Assembly (NCBI GenBank): GCA_910586125.1
Contig: CAJUHP010000001.1
Coordinates: 62,001 to 126,000, forward strand
From: an uncultured Lachnospiraceae bacterium
GTDB taxonomy: Bacteria; Bacillota; Clostridia; Lachnospirales; Lachnospiraceae
Direction of reading: 5' to 3'
DNA: 64,000 nucleotides
Part shown: positions 43,401 to 51,695 of the stretch, piece by piece
Position numbering within the stretch: the stretch's first letter is position 1
Layout: every line of letters begins with the position of its first letter
The notes under the pieces: generated by a model
Databases searched by the model: none
What the model was told of the DNA's origin: nothing
What the model saw: only the letters and a program-made list of their open reading frames with translations
Position numbers and translations under genes: made by a program

Positions 43401-43485
43401 AAGCTTCCTCCTTCTCTGCCGATTTCTTCCTTTTTCTATATTAGTTATATCGACGGATATCCAGAAAATAAAAGGAAACGAGCGC

Positions 43486-43513
43486 TTGCAAAAGCTATAA
43501 AACCTGCTATAAT
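43486..43513 (+). promoter_or_regulatory. Predicted promoter of the oxidoreductase gene
   Basis: TTGCAA and a consensus TATAAT separated by 16 bases, 55 bases before the start codon. Confidence 0.6.
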
Positions 43514-43568
43514 CGAAACGGAACACAACGCTGCAAAGCATTTGGAAAAAATTGAGGTGAACTGTGAG

Positions 43569-44765
43569 ATGAAGGACATTCGGATTGGTTTTATCGGGCT
43601 GGGCGCAAGAGGCTACGGACTGCTGACGCAGGTCGTTCTGCCCCAGAAGGAACAGGTCGCCGCCGTGTGCGACGTCTATGACGACAGGGCAGAAAACGGG
43701 GCAAAAGCCGTTCAGGACGCCGGACAGAAAGCGCCCGCCGTATACCTGGATTATCACGATGTGATTCGGGATAAGAACGTAAACACGATTATCATTGCCA
43801 CCGGCTGGGACAGCCATGTAGAGATCGCATTGGAAGCCATGTATGCCGGGAAAGCAGTGGCCATGGAGGTCGGCGGAGCCTACGAGTTAGATCACTGCTT
43901 CGCCCTGGTAGAAGCCTATGAGAAGACGCATACCCCTTTCATGTTTCTGGAAAACTGCTGTTTTGGACGCCGGGAACTGATGGTCTTAAATATGGTTCAG
44001 AAGGGACTCTTGGGAGAAGTGGTTCACTGCGCGGGAGGCTACCAGCACGATCTTCGCTATGAAATCTCGTTCGGAAAGGAAAACCGCCACTACCGGCTTG
44101 ATAATTATCTGAACCGCAACTGCGAAAACTATCCCACCCACGATCTGGGTCCCATTGCAAAGATTCTGAATATCAACCACGGCAACCGGATGCTGACCCT
44201 TTCTTCCACAGCCTCCAAAGCCGCAGGGTTGCGCGATTACATCCACAATCACAAGAGCGAGGATGAAGCTCTGAAAAACCGCACATTCGCTCAGGGAGAC
44301 ATTGTCACCACGGTGATCCGGTGCGCGCGCGGCGAGTCCATTGTCCTGACCCTAGATACGACTTTGCCCAGATACTACACCCGCAATTTCACCGTGCGGG
44401 GAACAAGAGGCATGTACGAGGAGGTGACGGACTCCGTTTTCCTGGATCGGAAGGAGGACGCGGCCCATGACTTTGACTGGCGAAAAACCTGCGCCGGCAA
44501 TGCGGTGCAATATGAGAAAGAGTACGATCATCCGATCTGGAAGAAATACATCGAGGAGGGCGTCCGCGGCGGCCATGACGGAATGGACTGGCTGGAATTC
44601 GAGATCTTTTTTCAGAGGCTGCGGGACGGCGGGCCTATGCCGGTAGACGTGTACGACGCCGCCTCCTGGATGGCTGTCACCACCCTTTCGGAGCGCTCGA
44701 TCGCAGGCGGCGGAAGCGTGGTACATATCCCGGATTTCACAGGCGGAAAGTGGCATTTGGAATAG
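43569..44765 (+). CDS. Gfo/Idh/MocA family oxidoreductase
   Basis: A 398-residue protein starting MKDIRIGFIGLGARGYGLL with GAGGTG 9 bases upstream. The Rossmann domain has the GLGARG nucleotide motif and an acidic residue at VCDVYDDR, followed by ATGWDSHVEIALEAMYAGKAVAMEVGGAYE; the C-terminal domain has the family core, with ENCCFGRRELMVLNMVQKGLLGEV. Family members oxidise or epimerise sugars and related polyols with NAD(P). Several relatives with the GGAYELD-type region are glycosidase-like (GH109) enzymes, so a glycosidase activity is an alternative. It is a single-gene unit with its own promoter and terminator. Confidence 0.88.
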   Translation: MKDIRIGFIGLGARGYGLLTQVVLPQKEQVAAVCDVYDDRAENGAKAVQDAGQKAPAVYLDYHDVIRDKNVNTIIIATGWDSHVEIALEAMYAGKAVAMEVGGAYELDHCFALVEAYEKTHTPFMFLENCCFGRRELMVLNMVQKGLLGEVVHCAGGYQHDLRYEISFGKENRHYRLDNYLNRNCENYPTHDLGPIAKILNINHGNRMLTLSSTASKAAGLRDYIHNHKSEDEALKNRTFAQGDIVTTVIRCARGESIVLTLDTTLPRYYTRNFTVRGTRGMYEEVTDSVFLDRKEDAAHDFDWRKTCAGNAVQYEKEYDHPIWKKYIEEGVRGGHDGMDWLEFEIFFQRLRDGGPMPVDVYDAASWMAVTTLSERSIAGGGSVVHIPDFTGGKWHLE

Positions 44766-44774
44766 CGCCGTCTT

Positions 44775-44808
44775 AAAAGGGTGCTGCACGATTTTGCAGC
44801 ACCCTTTT
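44775..44808 (+). terminator. Strong intrinsic terminator
   Basis: AAAAGGGTGCTGC pairs with GCAGCACCCTTTT around an 8-base loop directly after the oxidoreductase stop. It also suits the convergent trmL operon. Confidence 0.88.
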
Positions 44809-44835
44809 AATATCCCCAAACACCGCCTGCCATGT

Positions 44836-45336
44836 CTACATTTCCCGCCAATGCAGCCGGTGCAGCTCCCCTTTCCTCTGCATTCCTGCAAAACCGTTCT
44901 GACGCAGGGCCTCATAGACCAGAATCGCCGCCGAATTGGACAAATTCAGAGACCGAATCTGCGGATTCATCGGAATCCGCACGGTGGTATCCTCATAGTC
45001 CAGCAAAATTTCCTCCGGAATCCCGGCGCTCTCTCTTCCAAACATCAGATAACAGTCCGGCTCATAGGAAACTTCTGTATACAGATAGTGCCCCTTGGTG
45101 CTCGCCATATATATTTTGGCGCCCGGATTTTTTATCAGAAAATCTGCAAAATTCTCGTATACTGCAACCTCCAGATGCTTCCAGTAATCGAGGCCGGCCC
45201 GGCGCAGATTCTTTTCATCCAGAGAAAACCCCAGAGGCCGGATCAGATGAAGTCTGGTTCCGGTGGCGACACAGGTCCGTCCGATATTTCCGGTATTGGC
45301 GGGAATTTCCGGCTCATGAAGCACCACGTTTAACAT
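44836..45336 (-). CDS. trmL: tRNA (cytidine(34)-2'-O)-methyltransferase (TrmL)
   Basis: A 166-residue SPOUT methyltransferase. It starts MLNVVLHEPEIPANTGNIGRT and has the knot motifs LMFGRESAGIPEEIL and VRIPMNPQIRSLNLSNSAAI. TrmL methylates the ribose of the wobble base C34/U34 in tRNA-Leu isoacceptors. Its ATG overlaps the aminotransferase stop in ATGTTAA, so translation is coupled in a four-gene unit. Confidence 0.93.
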   Translation of the reverse strand: MLNVVLHEPEIPANTGNIGRTCVATGTRLHLIRPLGFSLDEKNLRRAGLDYWKHLEVAVYENFADFLIKNPGAKIYMASTKGHYLYTEVSYEPDCYLMFGRESAGIPEEILLDYEDTTVRIPMNPQIRSLNLSNSAAILVYEALRQNGFAGMQRKGELHRLHWREM

Positions 45337-46514
45337 GCGGCTCCTCCCGGCCGGCCGCCCGAATGCCGGATGACAAAACGGCCGACCCGCCCGATGGCCT
45401 CCTTCAGATCTTCCAGCGAATAGGCGTAGGAAATCCGGATAAAGCCCTCGCCGCAGTCACCGAACGCGGTTCCCGGCACCACGGCCACCTTTTCTTCCTC
45501 CAAAAGGCGGGTTGCAAACGCTTCGCTTGTCATTCCCAAACGGCTGATATTGGGAAAAATATAGAACGCCCCCTTTGGCTCAAAGCACTGAAGGCCCATC
45601 TCTTCCATCGCGTGAAGCAGATAGCGGCGGCGGCCGTTGTACGCCTCCCGCATATTCGCCACATCCCGATCCCCGTTTTTCATAGCCTCCACAGCCGCAT
45701 ACTGGCTGGTGGTAGGCGCACACATGATCGCATACTGATGAATCTTTACCATCTGGCCAATCAGCCAGTCCGGGCCAGCCGCATACCCCAGACGCCAGCC
45801 CGTCATCGCATACGCCTTGGAAAAACCGTTGATGATCAGGGTTCGCTCCTTCATGCCGGGAACCGCCGCAACAGACACATGATCGGAACCATACGTCAGC
45901 TCGGAATAGATCTCGTCCGACAGCACAAAAATATCCCGCTCGATCAGTATCTGAGCAATGGCCTCCAGATCCTCCCGCTCCATAATCGCGCCGGTGGGAT
46001 TGTTGGGAAACGGGAGTACCAGAATCTTTGTCCGATCTGTCAAAGCATCCAGGATCTGCTGTGGCTTGAGACGGAACTCATCCTCCTCCTTCAGCTCGAT
46101 CACCACGGGAACGCCGCCGGCCAGCAGACAGCAGGGTTCATACGATACATAGCTTGGCTGCGGAATCAGTACTTCATCGCCGGGATTGATCATGGCGCGC
46201 AGAGCGATATCAATGGCTTCGCTGCCGCCGACGGTGATGATGATCTCCGTATCCGGATGGTAAGAAAGACCCTGACGGCGTTTCAGATAACGGCCGATCT
46301 CCACCTTCAGTTCCCGCAGGCCCGCATTGGAGGTATAGAATGTACGCCCTCTTTCCAGGGAATAAATTCCCTCTTCTCTTATATGCCACGGCGTATCAAA
46401 ATCCGGTTCGCCCACACCCAGGGAAATGGCGTCGGGCATCTCGCTGACAATATCAAAAAATTTCCGTATTCCGGAGGGCTTCAGATTTACGCATTTTTCA
46501 GACAGATATCTCAC
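45330..46514 (-). CDS. Class I/II pyridoxal-phosphate aminotransferase
   Basis: A 394-residue fold-type I aminotransferase with a GTG start overlapping the Lrp stop in GTGA. It has SLGVGEPDFDTPWHIRE, PNNPTGAIME, SDEIYSELTYG and the PLP lysine in NGFSKAYAMTGWRLGYAAGP, with a C-terminal RISYAYS containing the substrate-binding Arg. The pattern is that of aspartate/aromatic aminotransferases (PatA-like). Linkage to an Lrp/AsnC regulator suggests regulation by an amino acid. Exact substrate unknown. Confidence 0.92.
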   Translation of the reverse strand: MRYLSEKCVNLKPSGIRKFFDIVSEMPDAISLGVGEPDFDTPWHIREEGIYSLERGRTFYTSNAGLRELKVEIGRYLKRRQGLSYHPDTEIIITVGGSEAIDIALRAMINPGDEVLIPQPSYVSYEPCCLLAGGVPVVIELKEEDEFRLKPQQILDALTDRTKILVLPFPNNPTGAIMEREDLEAIAQILIERDIFVLSDEIYSELTYGSDHVSVAAVPGMKERTLIINGFSKAYAMTGWRLGYAAGPDWLIGQMVKIHQYAIMCAPTTSQYAAVEAMKNGDRDVANMREAYNGRRRYLLHAMEEMGLQCFEPKGAFYIFPNISRLGMTSEAFATRLLEEEKVAVVPGTAFGDCGEGFIRISYAYSLEDLKEAIGRVGRFVIRHSGGRPGGAAC

Positions 46515-46993
46515 GGTGTCACCAGCATCCTTTCATCTTTCGGTTTCTTTGCCAGAATGGTTCCATGTTCCTTATACTTCTTCAATACAAAATGAGTGGA
46601 AGTGCTGAGAACCGAATCCAGCGTGGACAGTTTATCCGACACAAACTGGGATACCTCGCGCAGCGTTTTTCCCTCCAGAATCACGGTAAAATCATAGCCC
46701 CCGCTCATCAGATAGACCGTATCAACCTCCTCGTACTGATAAATGCGCTCGGCCAGCTTATCAAATCCCATTCCTCTCTGAGGCGCTACCCGCACCTCAA
46801 TCAGAGCGATGATCTTCTCCTGCGACGTATTTTCCCAGTTAATCATTGTGTGATAGCCGCAGATAATGTTTTCTTCCTCCATCCGCGCAATTTCATTGGC
46901 CACGGCGGTCTCCTCCACCCCCAGCATGATCGCCAGATCTCTCAGGTCGATCCGGCTGTTTTTTTCCAGCATCCATAGAATTTTTTCACGCAT
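46511..46993 (-). CDS. Lrp/AsnC family transcriptional regulator
   Basis: A 160-residue regulator. The N-terminal winged helix-turn-helix is short but present (NSRIDLRDLAIMLGVEETAVANEIARMEEE, in two runs) and the C-terminal RAM ligand domain contains ALIEVRVAPQRGMGFDKLAERI and VYLMSGGYDFTVILEG. Such proteins sense amino acids; here the aminotransferase directly downstream is the likely target. It overlaps both neighbours by a few bases, showing tight coupling. Confidence 0.92.
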   Translation of the reverse strand: MREKILWMLEKNSRIDLRDLAIMLGVEETAVANEIARMEEENIICGYHTMINWENTSQEKIIALIEVRVAPQRGMGFDKLAERIYQYEEVDTVYLMSGGYDFTVILEGKTLREVSQFVSDKLSTLDSVLSTSTHFVLKKYKEHGTILAKKPKDERMLVTP

Positions 46994-47624
46994 GTCCTCT
47001 CTCCTCCTCTTTTTCCTGCCGCGCCATGCACAGCTTCTCTTCCTTTTTTCTCAAATAACGAATCCATTCGTCTTCTGACGGGCGATTTAAGCAGCTTCTG
47101 GCCGTCTTATGGAGCAAAATCTTTTCTCTTCCTGCCCGCAGTTCTCCCACAACGGCTGCCGGCCATCCCTGTTCCTTTAGATATCCGCACAGGCGCTTTC
47201 CGTGGGCCGTCGCCAGCAGAACACAGCCCTGTGAATCCAGAGAATATGGATTCATTCCCAGGATCTCACACACTTCAATTGTCTCCTGCCTTACAGGCAG
47301 CTCCAAAAGCTGCACCGCAAAACCTGTATTCCACCGGCCTGCTATCTCCCACAGCCCCCCCTCGACCCCGGCCTCTCCCAGATGATACCAGGCAGAAACT
47401 CCCGCGCCGGCAGCCGCCTCTCCGGTCAGACCCTCCAAGCGCCTGGTCTGCTGTTTCTCATATACCAGAATATTTTGCAGAAGCGTTTCGGGCAGACGCC
47501 TCAAAAGTATGCCGCGCTCCGCACGAACTGCCGCCGCACTGCCGCGCAGTCCCATATAGCCCGCCATAACCAGATCATCCCCCGGCTGCCCCTGCCTGAC
47601 AGGTTTTATTTCGGATTCTGCCAT
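46986..47624 (-). CDS. AIR-synthase-related (HypE/PurM C-terminal-like) protein
   Basis: A 212-residue protein starting MAESEIKPVRQGQPGDD, set by GGGAGGG upstream. The central part resembles the C-terminal half of AIRS/HypE proteins: WYHLGEAGVEGGLWEIAGRW, PVRQETIEVCEILGMNPYSL and LDSQGCVLLATAHGKRL. The N-terminal ATP-binding half of AIRS is not obvious, so it may be a degenerate or single-domain relative. The C-terminal tail is highly charged. It heads the four-gene unit with lrp, the aminotransferase and trmL; why is unclear. Confidence 0.7.
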   Translation of the reverse strand: MAESEIKPVRQGQPGDDLVMAGYMGLRGSAAAVRAERGILLRRLPETLLQNILVYEKQQTRRLEGLTGEAAAGAGVSAWYHLGEAGVEGGLWEIAGRWNTGFAVQLLELPVRQETIEVCEILGMNPYSLDSQGCVLLATAHGKRLCGYLKEQGWPAAVVGELRAGREKILLHKTARSCLNRPSEDEWIRYLRKKEEKLCMARQEKEEERGHA

Positions 47625-47646
47625 CTTCCCTCCCACAAAAAACACC

Positions 47647-47685
47647 AAACGGCCCCGCCCCTTTTGTGGGAGACAGAGCCGTTTG
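47647..47685 (-). terminator. Terminator after the VanW genes
   Basis: On the minus strand CAAACGGC pairs with GCCGTTTG and is followed by TGTTTTTT, immediately after the VanW gene and before the AIRS-like gene. Confidence 0.75.
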
Positions 47686-47688
47686 TTA

Positions 47689-49110
47689 TCATCCTTCTTG
47701 ATTTTCCTCCGAATTCCCGTCTGAATTTTCATCCGGGTTTTCTTCCGGCGCCGGTTCCGGCGGAGCGCCTGTGCCGACACGGCCTTTTGCCGGGGACGCC
47801 TTATAGCGGTCCGTATGCAGAAGCGTCGTCTCCACCACTTTGCCGTCTATACTGACCTGTTTGTACAGCTCTACCTTGATCGCATCATAGGCGTCCTGGT
47901 CCCAGACCACAGCTCCCTCCGGCAAAGACGGATCTTCCGTGAGAATCGGAGCCCCCGGCCCTACCTGGCTCAGAATATTGTTGTAATATTCCACCTTGCG
48001 GTTAGCCGGGCGGTCGTCCTGGCCCCACACCGCAGTATAGAGCTTGCCGCCGCTGGCCCAGGCTTCCACATAGACCGGGTAATCCGTCGAGTTCTCAAAG
48101 CTCAGATCTTTGCTGCCGGCCGCCTGCGCCGAGTCAAACCCCGGCTTTACATAGCTGACCGTCATGGAGTGCGGAGCCCTTGTCAGCACGTTCAGCTCCG
48201 CTTCCAAAAGCGCGTTGTACAGTGTCGTGGAAATCTGGCAGATTCCTCCGCCGATGGAATCCACATAGCCGCCGTCCGCATACGCAATCGCGGCCTTATA
48301 ACCGTTCGCCTCCGTGCAGGGATACAGATAATCATAGAGCGAAAGGCTCTCGCCGGGAAGCAGTACCTGCCCGTCGATAAATCCGGTGCCGTTGATCAGA
48401 TTCTGACTGCGGTCCGCACTCTTCGGATTGTAAGGCGTGTCATAGTCTCCCAGACAATCCCGAATCTTTCTCAGCTCCTCGGCCTTATATTTGGGCTCCA
48501 CAACTTCCACTACGGCTTCCACATCCAGAAAGCCGCCGTTCCATTCATTCTGTACCGCCTCCAGAATCTTCTCCTGTGTGGCCTGCACATCCACGGTCAG
48601 CCCCGTTGCCGAGTCCGTCACCGTAAAACCGCCGCTTCCCTTTTTGATCGTTGCCTCCACGGGCTCTGTCTTTCGTTCCTCGGCCTCCGAGGTCAGATAT
48701 TCGCTAAGCAGAGCCGCGTCCAGAGAGTACTCAATCGGGTATACCTTATTCTCTTTCTCCAACTGGGTCAGCTCCTTATACAATTCCAGGATATTGCCGC
48801 TCTTTCCCAGCGTAATTGCCTCCGATATAACCTGCGAGTTGTCCCAACTGATCCCCAGCTCTTCAAAACTCTTTTCCTTCTCGCTGCCGTTAAAGGACAG
48901 ATTCAAAATGCCGTTCCGGTAGCGGTCAAAATACTCCTCCACGGCCTGTTTGGCCTCTTCCTCTGTCATTCCGCTCACGTCCACGCTGCCCACGAATATT
49001 CCCTTCACAATAACGTCATCCGGCTCTTCCGCTGCATGGGAATACGAAGAACCCGATATGCTGCATATCGTAAAAATCAGCAGGGCCAGTGCCCAGTGTT
49101 TCCATCTCAT
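47689..49110 (-). CDS. VanW-domain exported protein (copy 1)
   Basis: A 473-residue protein with a signal peptide (MRWKHWALALLIFTICSISG), two N-terminal peptidoglycan-binding-like repeats (each with a VGSVDVSGMTEEEAKQAVEEY or VTDSATGLTVDV pattern) and a VanW domain containing LLPGESLSLYDYLYPCTEANGY (in two runs), GGYVDSIGGGICQISTTLYNALL and APHSMTVSYVKPGFDSA. The tail is Pro/Glu-rich. VanW proteins are tied to the envelope in Firmicutes but their reaction is unknown; being VanW-like does not mean vancomycin resistance. AAAAGGAG precedes the start. Confidence 0.88.
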   Translation of the reverse strand: MRWKHWALALLIFTICSISGSSYSHAAEEPDDVIVKGIFVGSVDVSGMTEEEAKQAVEEYFDRYRNGILNLSFNGSEKEKSFEELGISWDNSQVISEAITLGKSGNILELYKELTQLEKENKVYPIEYSLDAALLSEYLTSEAEERKTEPVEATIKKGSGGFTVTDSATGLTVDVQATQEKILEAVQNEWNGGFLDVEAVVEVVEPKYKAEELRKIRDCLGDYDTPYNPKSADRSQNLINGTGFIDGQVLLPGESLSLYDYLYPCTEANGYKAAIAYADGGYVDSIGGGICQISTTLYNALLEAELNVLTRAPHSMTVSYVKPGFDSAQAAGSKDLSFENSTDYPVYVEAWASGGKLYTAVWGQDDRPANRKVEYYNNILSQVGPGAPILTEDPSLPEGAVVWDQDAYDAIKVELYKQVSIDGKVVETTLLHTDRYKASPAKGRVGTGAPPEPAPEENPDENSDGNSEENQEG

Positions 49111-49175
49111 ACTTTACAACTCCTTTTCCGATCTGCGGAAAAACTCCCTCGAACGCTTTCGGTCAGAACGCTTCT

Positions 49176-50699
49176 CTATTCCTCCGCCTCAGGTTCCGCG
49201 GGCGCCTCTGTCTCAGGTTCCGCCGGGGCCTCCGTCTCAGGCGGCTGCTCCTCGTGCTCCTCGTTTTCGCCTTCTCCTCCTTCGCCCTCCTCATAGCCGG
49301 GCTCCATGCCGGCCAGATATTCCTCCGCGGACAGTCCTCCCGTACCTATTGTCACATAGTTGGGCGTTGCGCGGTAGCGGTCATAGCTGTCATACAGCGG
49401 CTCGTCGCTGACCACCTTTCCGTCAACGAGAACACGCTTATAAGCCATTGCCACGACTTTGGGGTAAGCATGCTGATCGACGTTTCTATAACCGTAGGGA
49501 AGGTTCGGATCATAGGTGATATTTTCCACATCACCGTATGTATATTCCTCCGTGTATTTGCTGTAATATTCCACCTTGCGGTTCTCCGGCCGGGTCTCCT
49601 TGCCCCAGAGTCCGATATACAGGGTCCCCTTGCTGGCGTATGCCTGCACATAAACCGGATAGTCGGTATTATTGGCAAAAACCAGGTTGCGGCCGGAGGA
49701 CCACGCCTGACCGGAATCCAGTCCCGGCTTCACATAGCTGACCGTCATGGTGTGCGGGGAACGCTCCACCACGTCAAGCTCCGCCAAAAGAACCGCGTTG
49801 TAGCAGGTTGTGGATACCTGGCAGATCCCACCGCCGATGGAGTCAACATACCGTCCTCCCTGATAAGCGATTGCGCCGCGGTAGCCTCTGGCCGACGTGC
49901 AGGGATAGAGATAGTCAAAGAAAGAAAGGCTCTCTCCCGGCAGCAGCACCACGCCGTCGATATAGCCGGCGCCCACCCGCAGATTGGTGGAGCGATCCGT
50001 CTCAGCCGTATTGTAATTGGTCTTATACTCACCCAGAATATCCTGCACGCTTTGAGCCATCTCTGTGGAGAACTTCGGCTCCACCACCTCGGCCACGGCC
50101 TCGATCACCAGATCGCCGCCCCTCCAGTCTTCATTTAAAGATTCCCGGATTTTCTGCATCGTAGACGCCACATCCACCGTGACGCCGGTGACAGATTCCG
50201 TGATGACAAATTTTCCGTCCTCCCTCTTCAGCGTCGCCTCCACCGGCTCTGTCTGTCTCTCCTGGGCCTCCCGCTCTAAAAAACGGGTCAAAGCGCTCTC
50301 ATCCCAGGTATAGTCCAGATCAAATGTCATGGTCTCGTTTTCCAGGGTCCGCGCACTCTTATAGCGTTCCAGCACATTGCCCTTGGTGCCCAGCACGGCA
50401 GCCTGGTCTACCACATCCGCATTGTTCCAGACAAAATTCATCTCCTGAAGGCCGATGCTGCTCTCCTCACCGTTAAAAGAAACCCGAATCTGTGAATTGC
50501 GCAGCCCGCCTATGTAATCTTCCACCGCGGTTTTCGCTTCTTCCAAAGTCATACCGCCCACATCAATGCCTTCGATAAAAACGCCTTCCGCCACCGTATC
50601 GTCATCCGCCGCCTCCTCTGCTCCGAAAGCCGTTCCTTCGGCTGCCAGGCAGATGCAGACAAAGAGCAGCGCTACGATGACTCTTTTCCACATCTTCAT
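49176..50699 (-). CDS. VanW-domain exported protein (copy 2)
   Basis: A 507-residue paralogue of the next gene downstream with the same layout: signal peptide (MKMWKRVIVALLFVCICLAAEG), two peptidoglycan-binding-like repeats, then LLPGESLSFFDYLYPCTSA, GGRYVDSIGGGICQVSTTCYNAVL and SPHTMTVSYVKPGLDSG. The C-terminal ~45 residues are repetitive Glu/Pro/Thr/Ala, probably a cell-wall-spanning or disordered tail. The two genes are 65 bases apart and probably arose by duplication. GAGGAG precedes the start. Confidence 0.88.
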   Translation of the reverse strand: MKMWKRVIVALLFVCICLAAEGTAFGAEEAADDDTVAEGVFIEGIDVGGMTLEEAKTAVEDYIGGLRNSQIRVSFNGEESSIGLQEMNFVWNNADVVDQAAVLGTKGNVLERYKSARTLENETMTFDLDYTWDESALTRFLEREAQERQTEPVEATLKREDGKFVITESVTGVTVDVASTMQKIRESLNEDWRGGDLVIEAVAEVVEPKFSTEMAQSVQDILGEYKTNYNTAETDRSTNLRVGAGYIDGVVLLPGESLSFFDYLYPCTSARGYRGAIAYQGGRYVDSIGGGICQVSTTCYNAVLLAELDVVERSPHTMTVSYVKPGLDSGQAWSSGRNLVFANNTDYPVYVQAYASKGTLYIGLWGKETRPENRKVEYYSKYTEEYTYGDVENITYDPNLPYGYRNVDQHAYPKVVAMAYKRVLVDGKVVSDEPLYDSYDRYRATPNYVTIGTGGLSAEEYLAGMEPGYEEGEGGEGENEEHEEQPPETEAPAEPETEAPAEPEAEE

Positions 50700-50753
50700 A
50701 GTAAAAAACTCCTCGAAACCTGTAATTTCCCTATATCGGGAAGGCTCTCTTTC

Positions 50754-50781
50754 ATTTTACCCAAATTCCACGTTTTTGCAA
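50754..50781 (-). promoter_or_regulatory. Predicted promoter for the VanW pair
   Basis: On the minus strand TTGCAA and TAAAAT are separated by 16 bases, about 50 bases upstream of the first VanW gene. Confidence 0.5.
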
Positions 50782-50884
50782 GCGTCTGCAAATAAATGTA
50801 ATACTCTTGCAATAAAAATGTAGAATCTCCTTCATATTTCGACGTTTGACAAACGACAATTCCCGACAGAACTCTTTCTGTGTA

Positions 50885-50995
50885 TCAGCTAGCCAGATAG
50901 CCGAGAACCATCGGCAGTACCATAGAAATCACCAAGAAGGCGATAATCACTCCTGTGACCAGCCTCTTTGTTTTTTTGTTCTGCAGATTCATCAT
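50885..50995 (-). CDS. 36-residue single-pass membrane protein
   Basis: A short frame starting MMNLQNKKTKRLVTGVI with AAGGAGG 9 bases upstream. A basic N-terminus is followed by a hydrophobic helix (about residues 13-33) ending in GYLAS. It lies 43 bases downstream of nth in the same direction. The good ribosome binding site and clean membrane pattern support it as real; function unknown. Confidence 0.6.
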   Translation of the reverse strand: MMNLQNKKTKRLVTGVIIAFLVISMVLPMVLGYLAS

Positions 50996-51038
50996 ATTCC
51001 GTTTCCTCCTTGTTATTTCCTGATTTCTCTTTTCTTTT

Positions 51039-51695
51039 TTAATCCTGATATTCCCAGAACCAAAAACAGTCTCCGGCCGGGCACAGTTCATTTAAAAAAC
51101 ACAGGCCGCACCTGGGGCTTTGAGGCTGACACAGGCTGCGCCCATGAATGATCATCTGAATGTTGTAAAAAGTCCAGTGATCCTTCGGCAGAACCTGCAT
51201 CAAATCATACTCCACCTTTTCCGGATCTTCCTCTTCGGTAAATCCCAGATTTCTGGAAACTCTTTTGACATGATTATCCACCACAATACTGGGATCGTGG
51301 TAAATATTTCCCCGAATGACATTCGCTGTCTTGCGCCCCACGCCGGGCAGGGCGGTAAGCTTCTCCAGCCTGCGGGGGACCCGCCCGCCGTATTCGGTCA
51401 AAAGAATGCGGGCGCTGGCAATCAGGTTTCTGGCTTTATTGTGGTAAAAACCCAGGGAATGAATCTGCGTCTCCATCTCCGCCAGGTCAGCCCCGGCAAA
51501 CGCTTCCAAGCTGGGATACTGCACAAACAGCTTTTCCGTCACCTGGTTCACCCGCTCGTCCCGGCACTGTGCGCTCAAAATCACCGCAAACAGAAGCTGC
51601 CATGGCGTCTCGTAATTCAGACAGCAGAGATAGCTCCTCCCATAATGTTCATCCAAACGTTTCAGAATCTCGTTGACCCGTTTTCTTTCGTCCAT
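51039..51695 (-). CDS. nth: Endonuclease III (Nth)
   Basis: A 218-residue HhH-GPD DNA glycosylase/AP lyase. It contains LSAQCRDERVNQVTEKLF, the helix-hairpin-helix LPGVGRKTANVIRG with catalytic Lys, the catalytic Asp in VVDNHVKRVSRNLGF, and four C-terminal cysteines with the C-x6-C-x2-C-x5-C spacing of the [4Fe-4S] cluster. It removes oxidised pyrimidines. The start has a GGGAGGGGGAGG site that lies inside the 3' end of the upstream radical SAM gene; the two overlap by 34 bases. Confidence 0.95.
   Translation of the reverse strand: MDERKRVNEILKRLDEHYGRSYLCCLNYETPWQLLFAVILSAQCRDERVNQVTEKLFVQYPSLEAFAGADLAEMETQIHSLGFYHNKARNLIASARILLTEYGGRVPRRLEKLTALPGVGRKTANVIRGNIYHDPSIVVDNHVKRVSRNLGFTEEEDPEKVEYDLMQVLPKDHWTFYNIQMIIHGRSLCQPQSPRCGLCFLNELCPAGDCFWFWEYQD

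Noticed and set aside
42513..43817. A 139-residue N-terminal extension of the coiled-coil protein
   Set aside because: It would run across the divergent promoter region and into the oxidoreductase gene on the other strand; AGGAGG marks the start at 43400.
47689..50699. Vancomycin-resistance genes
   Set aside because: Only the VanW domain is shared; no VanH, VanA/B ligase, VanX or VanRS genes are present.
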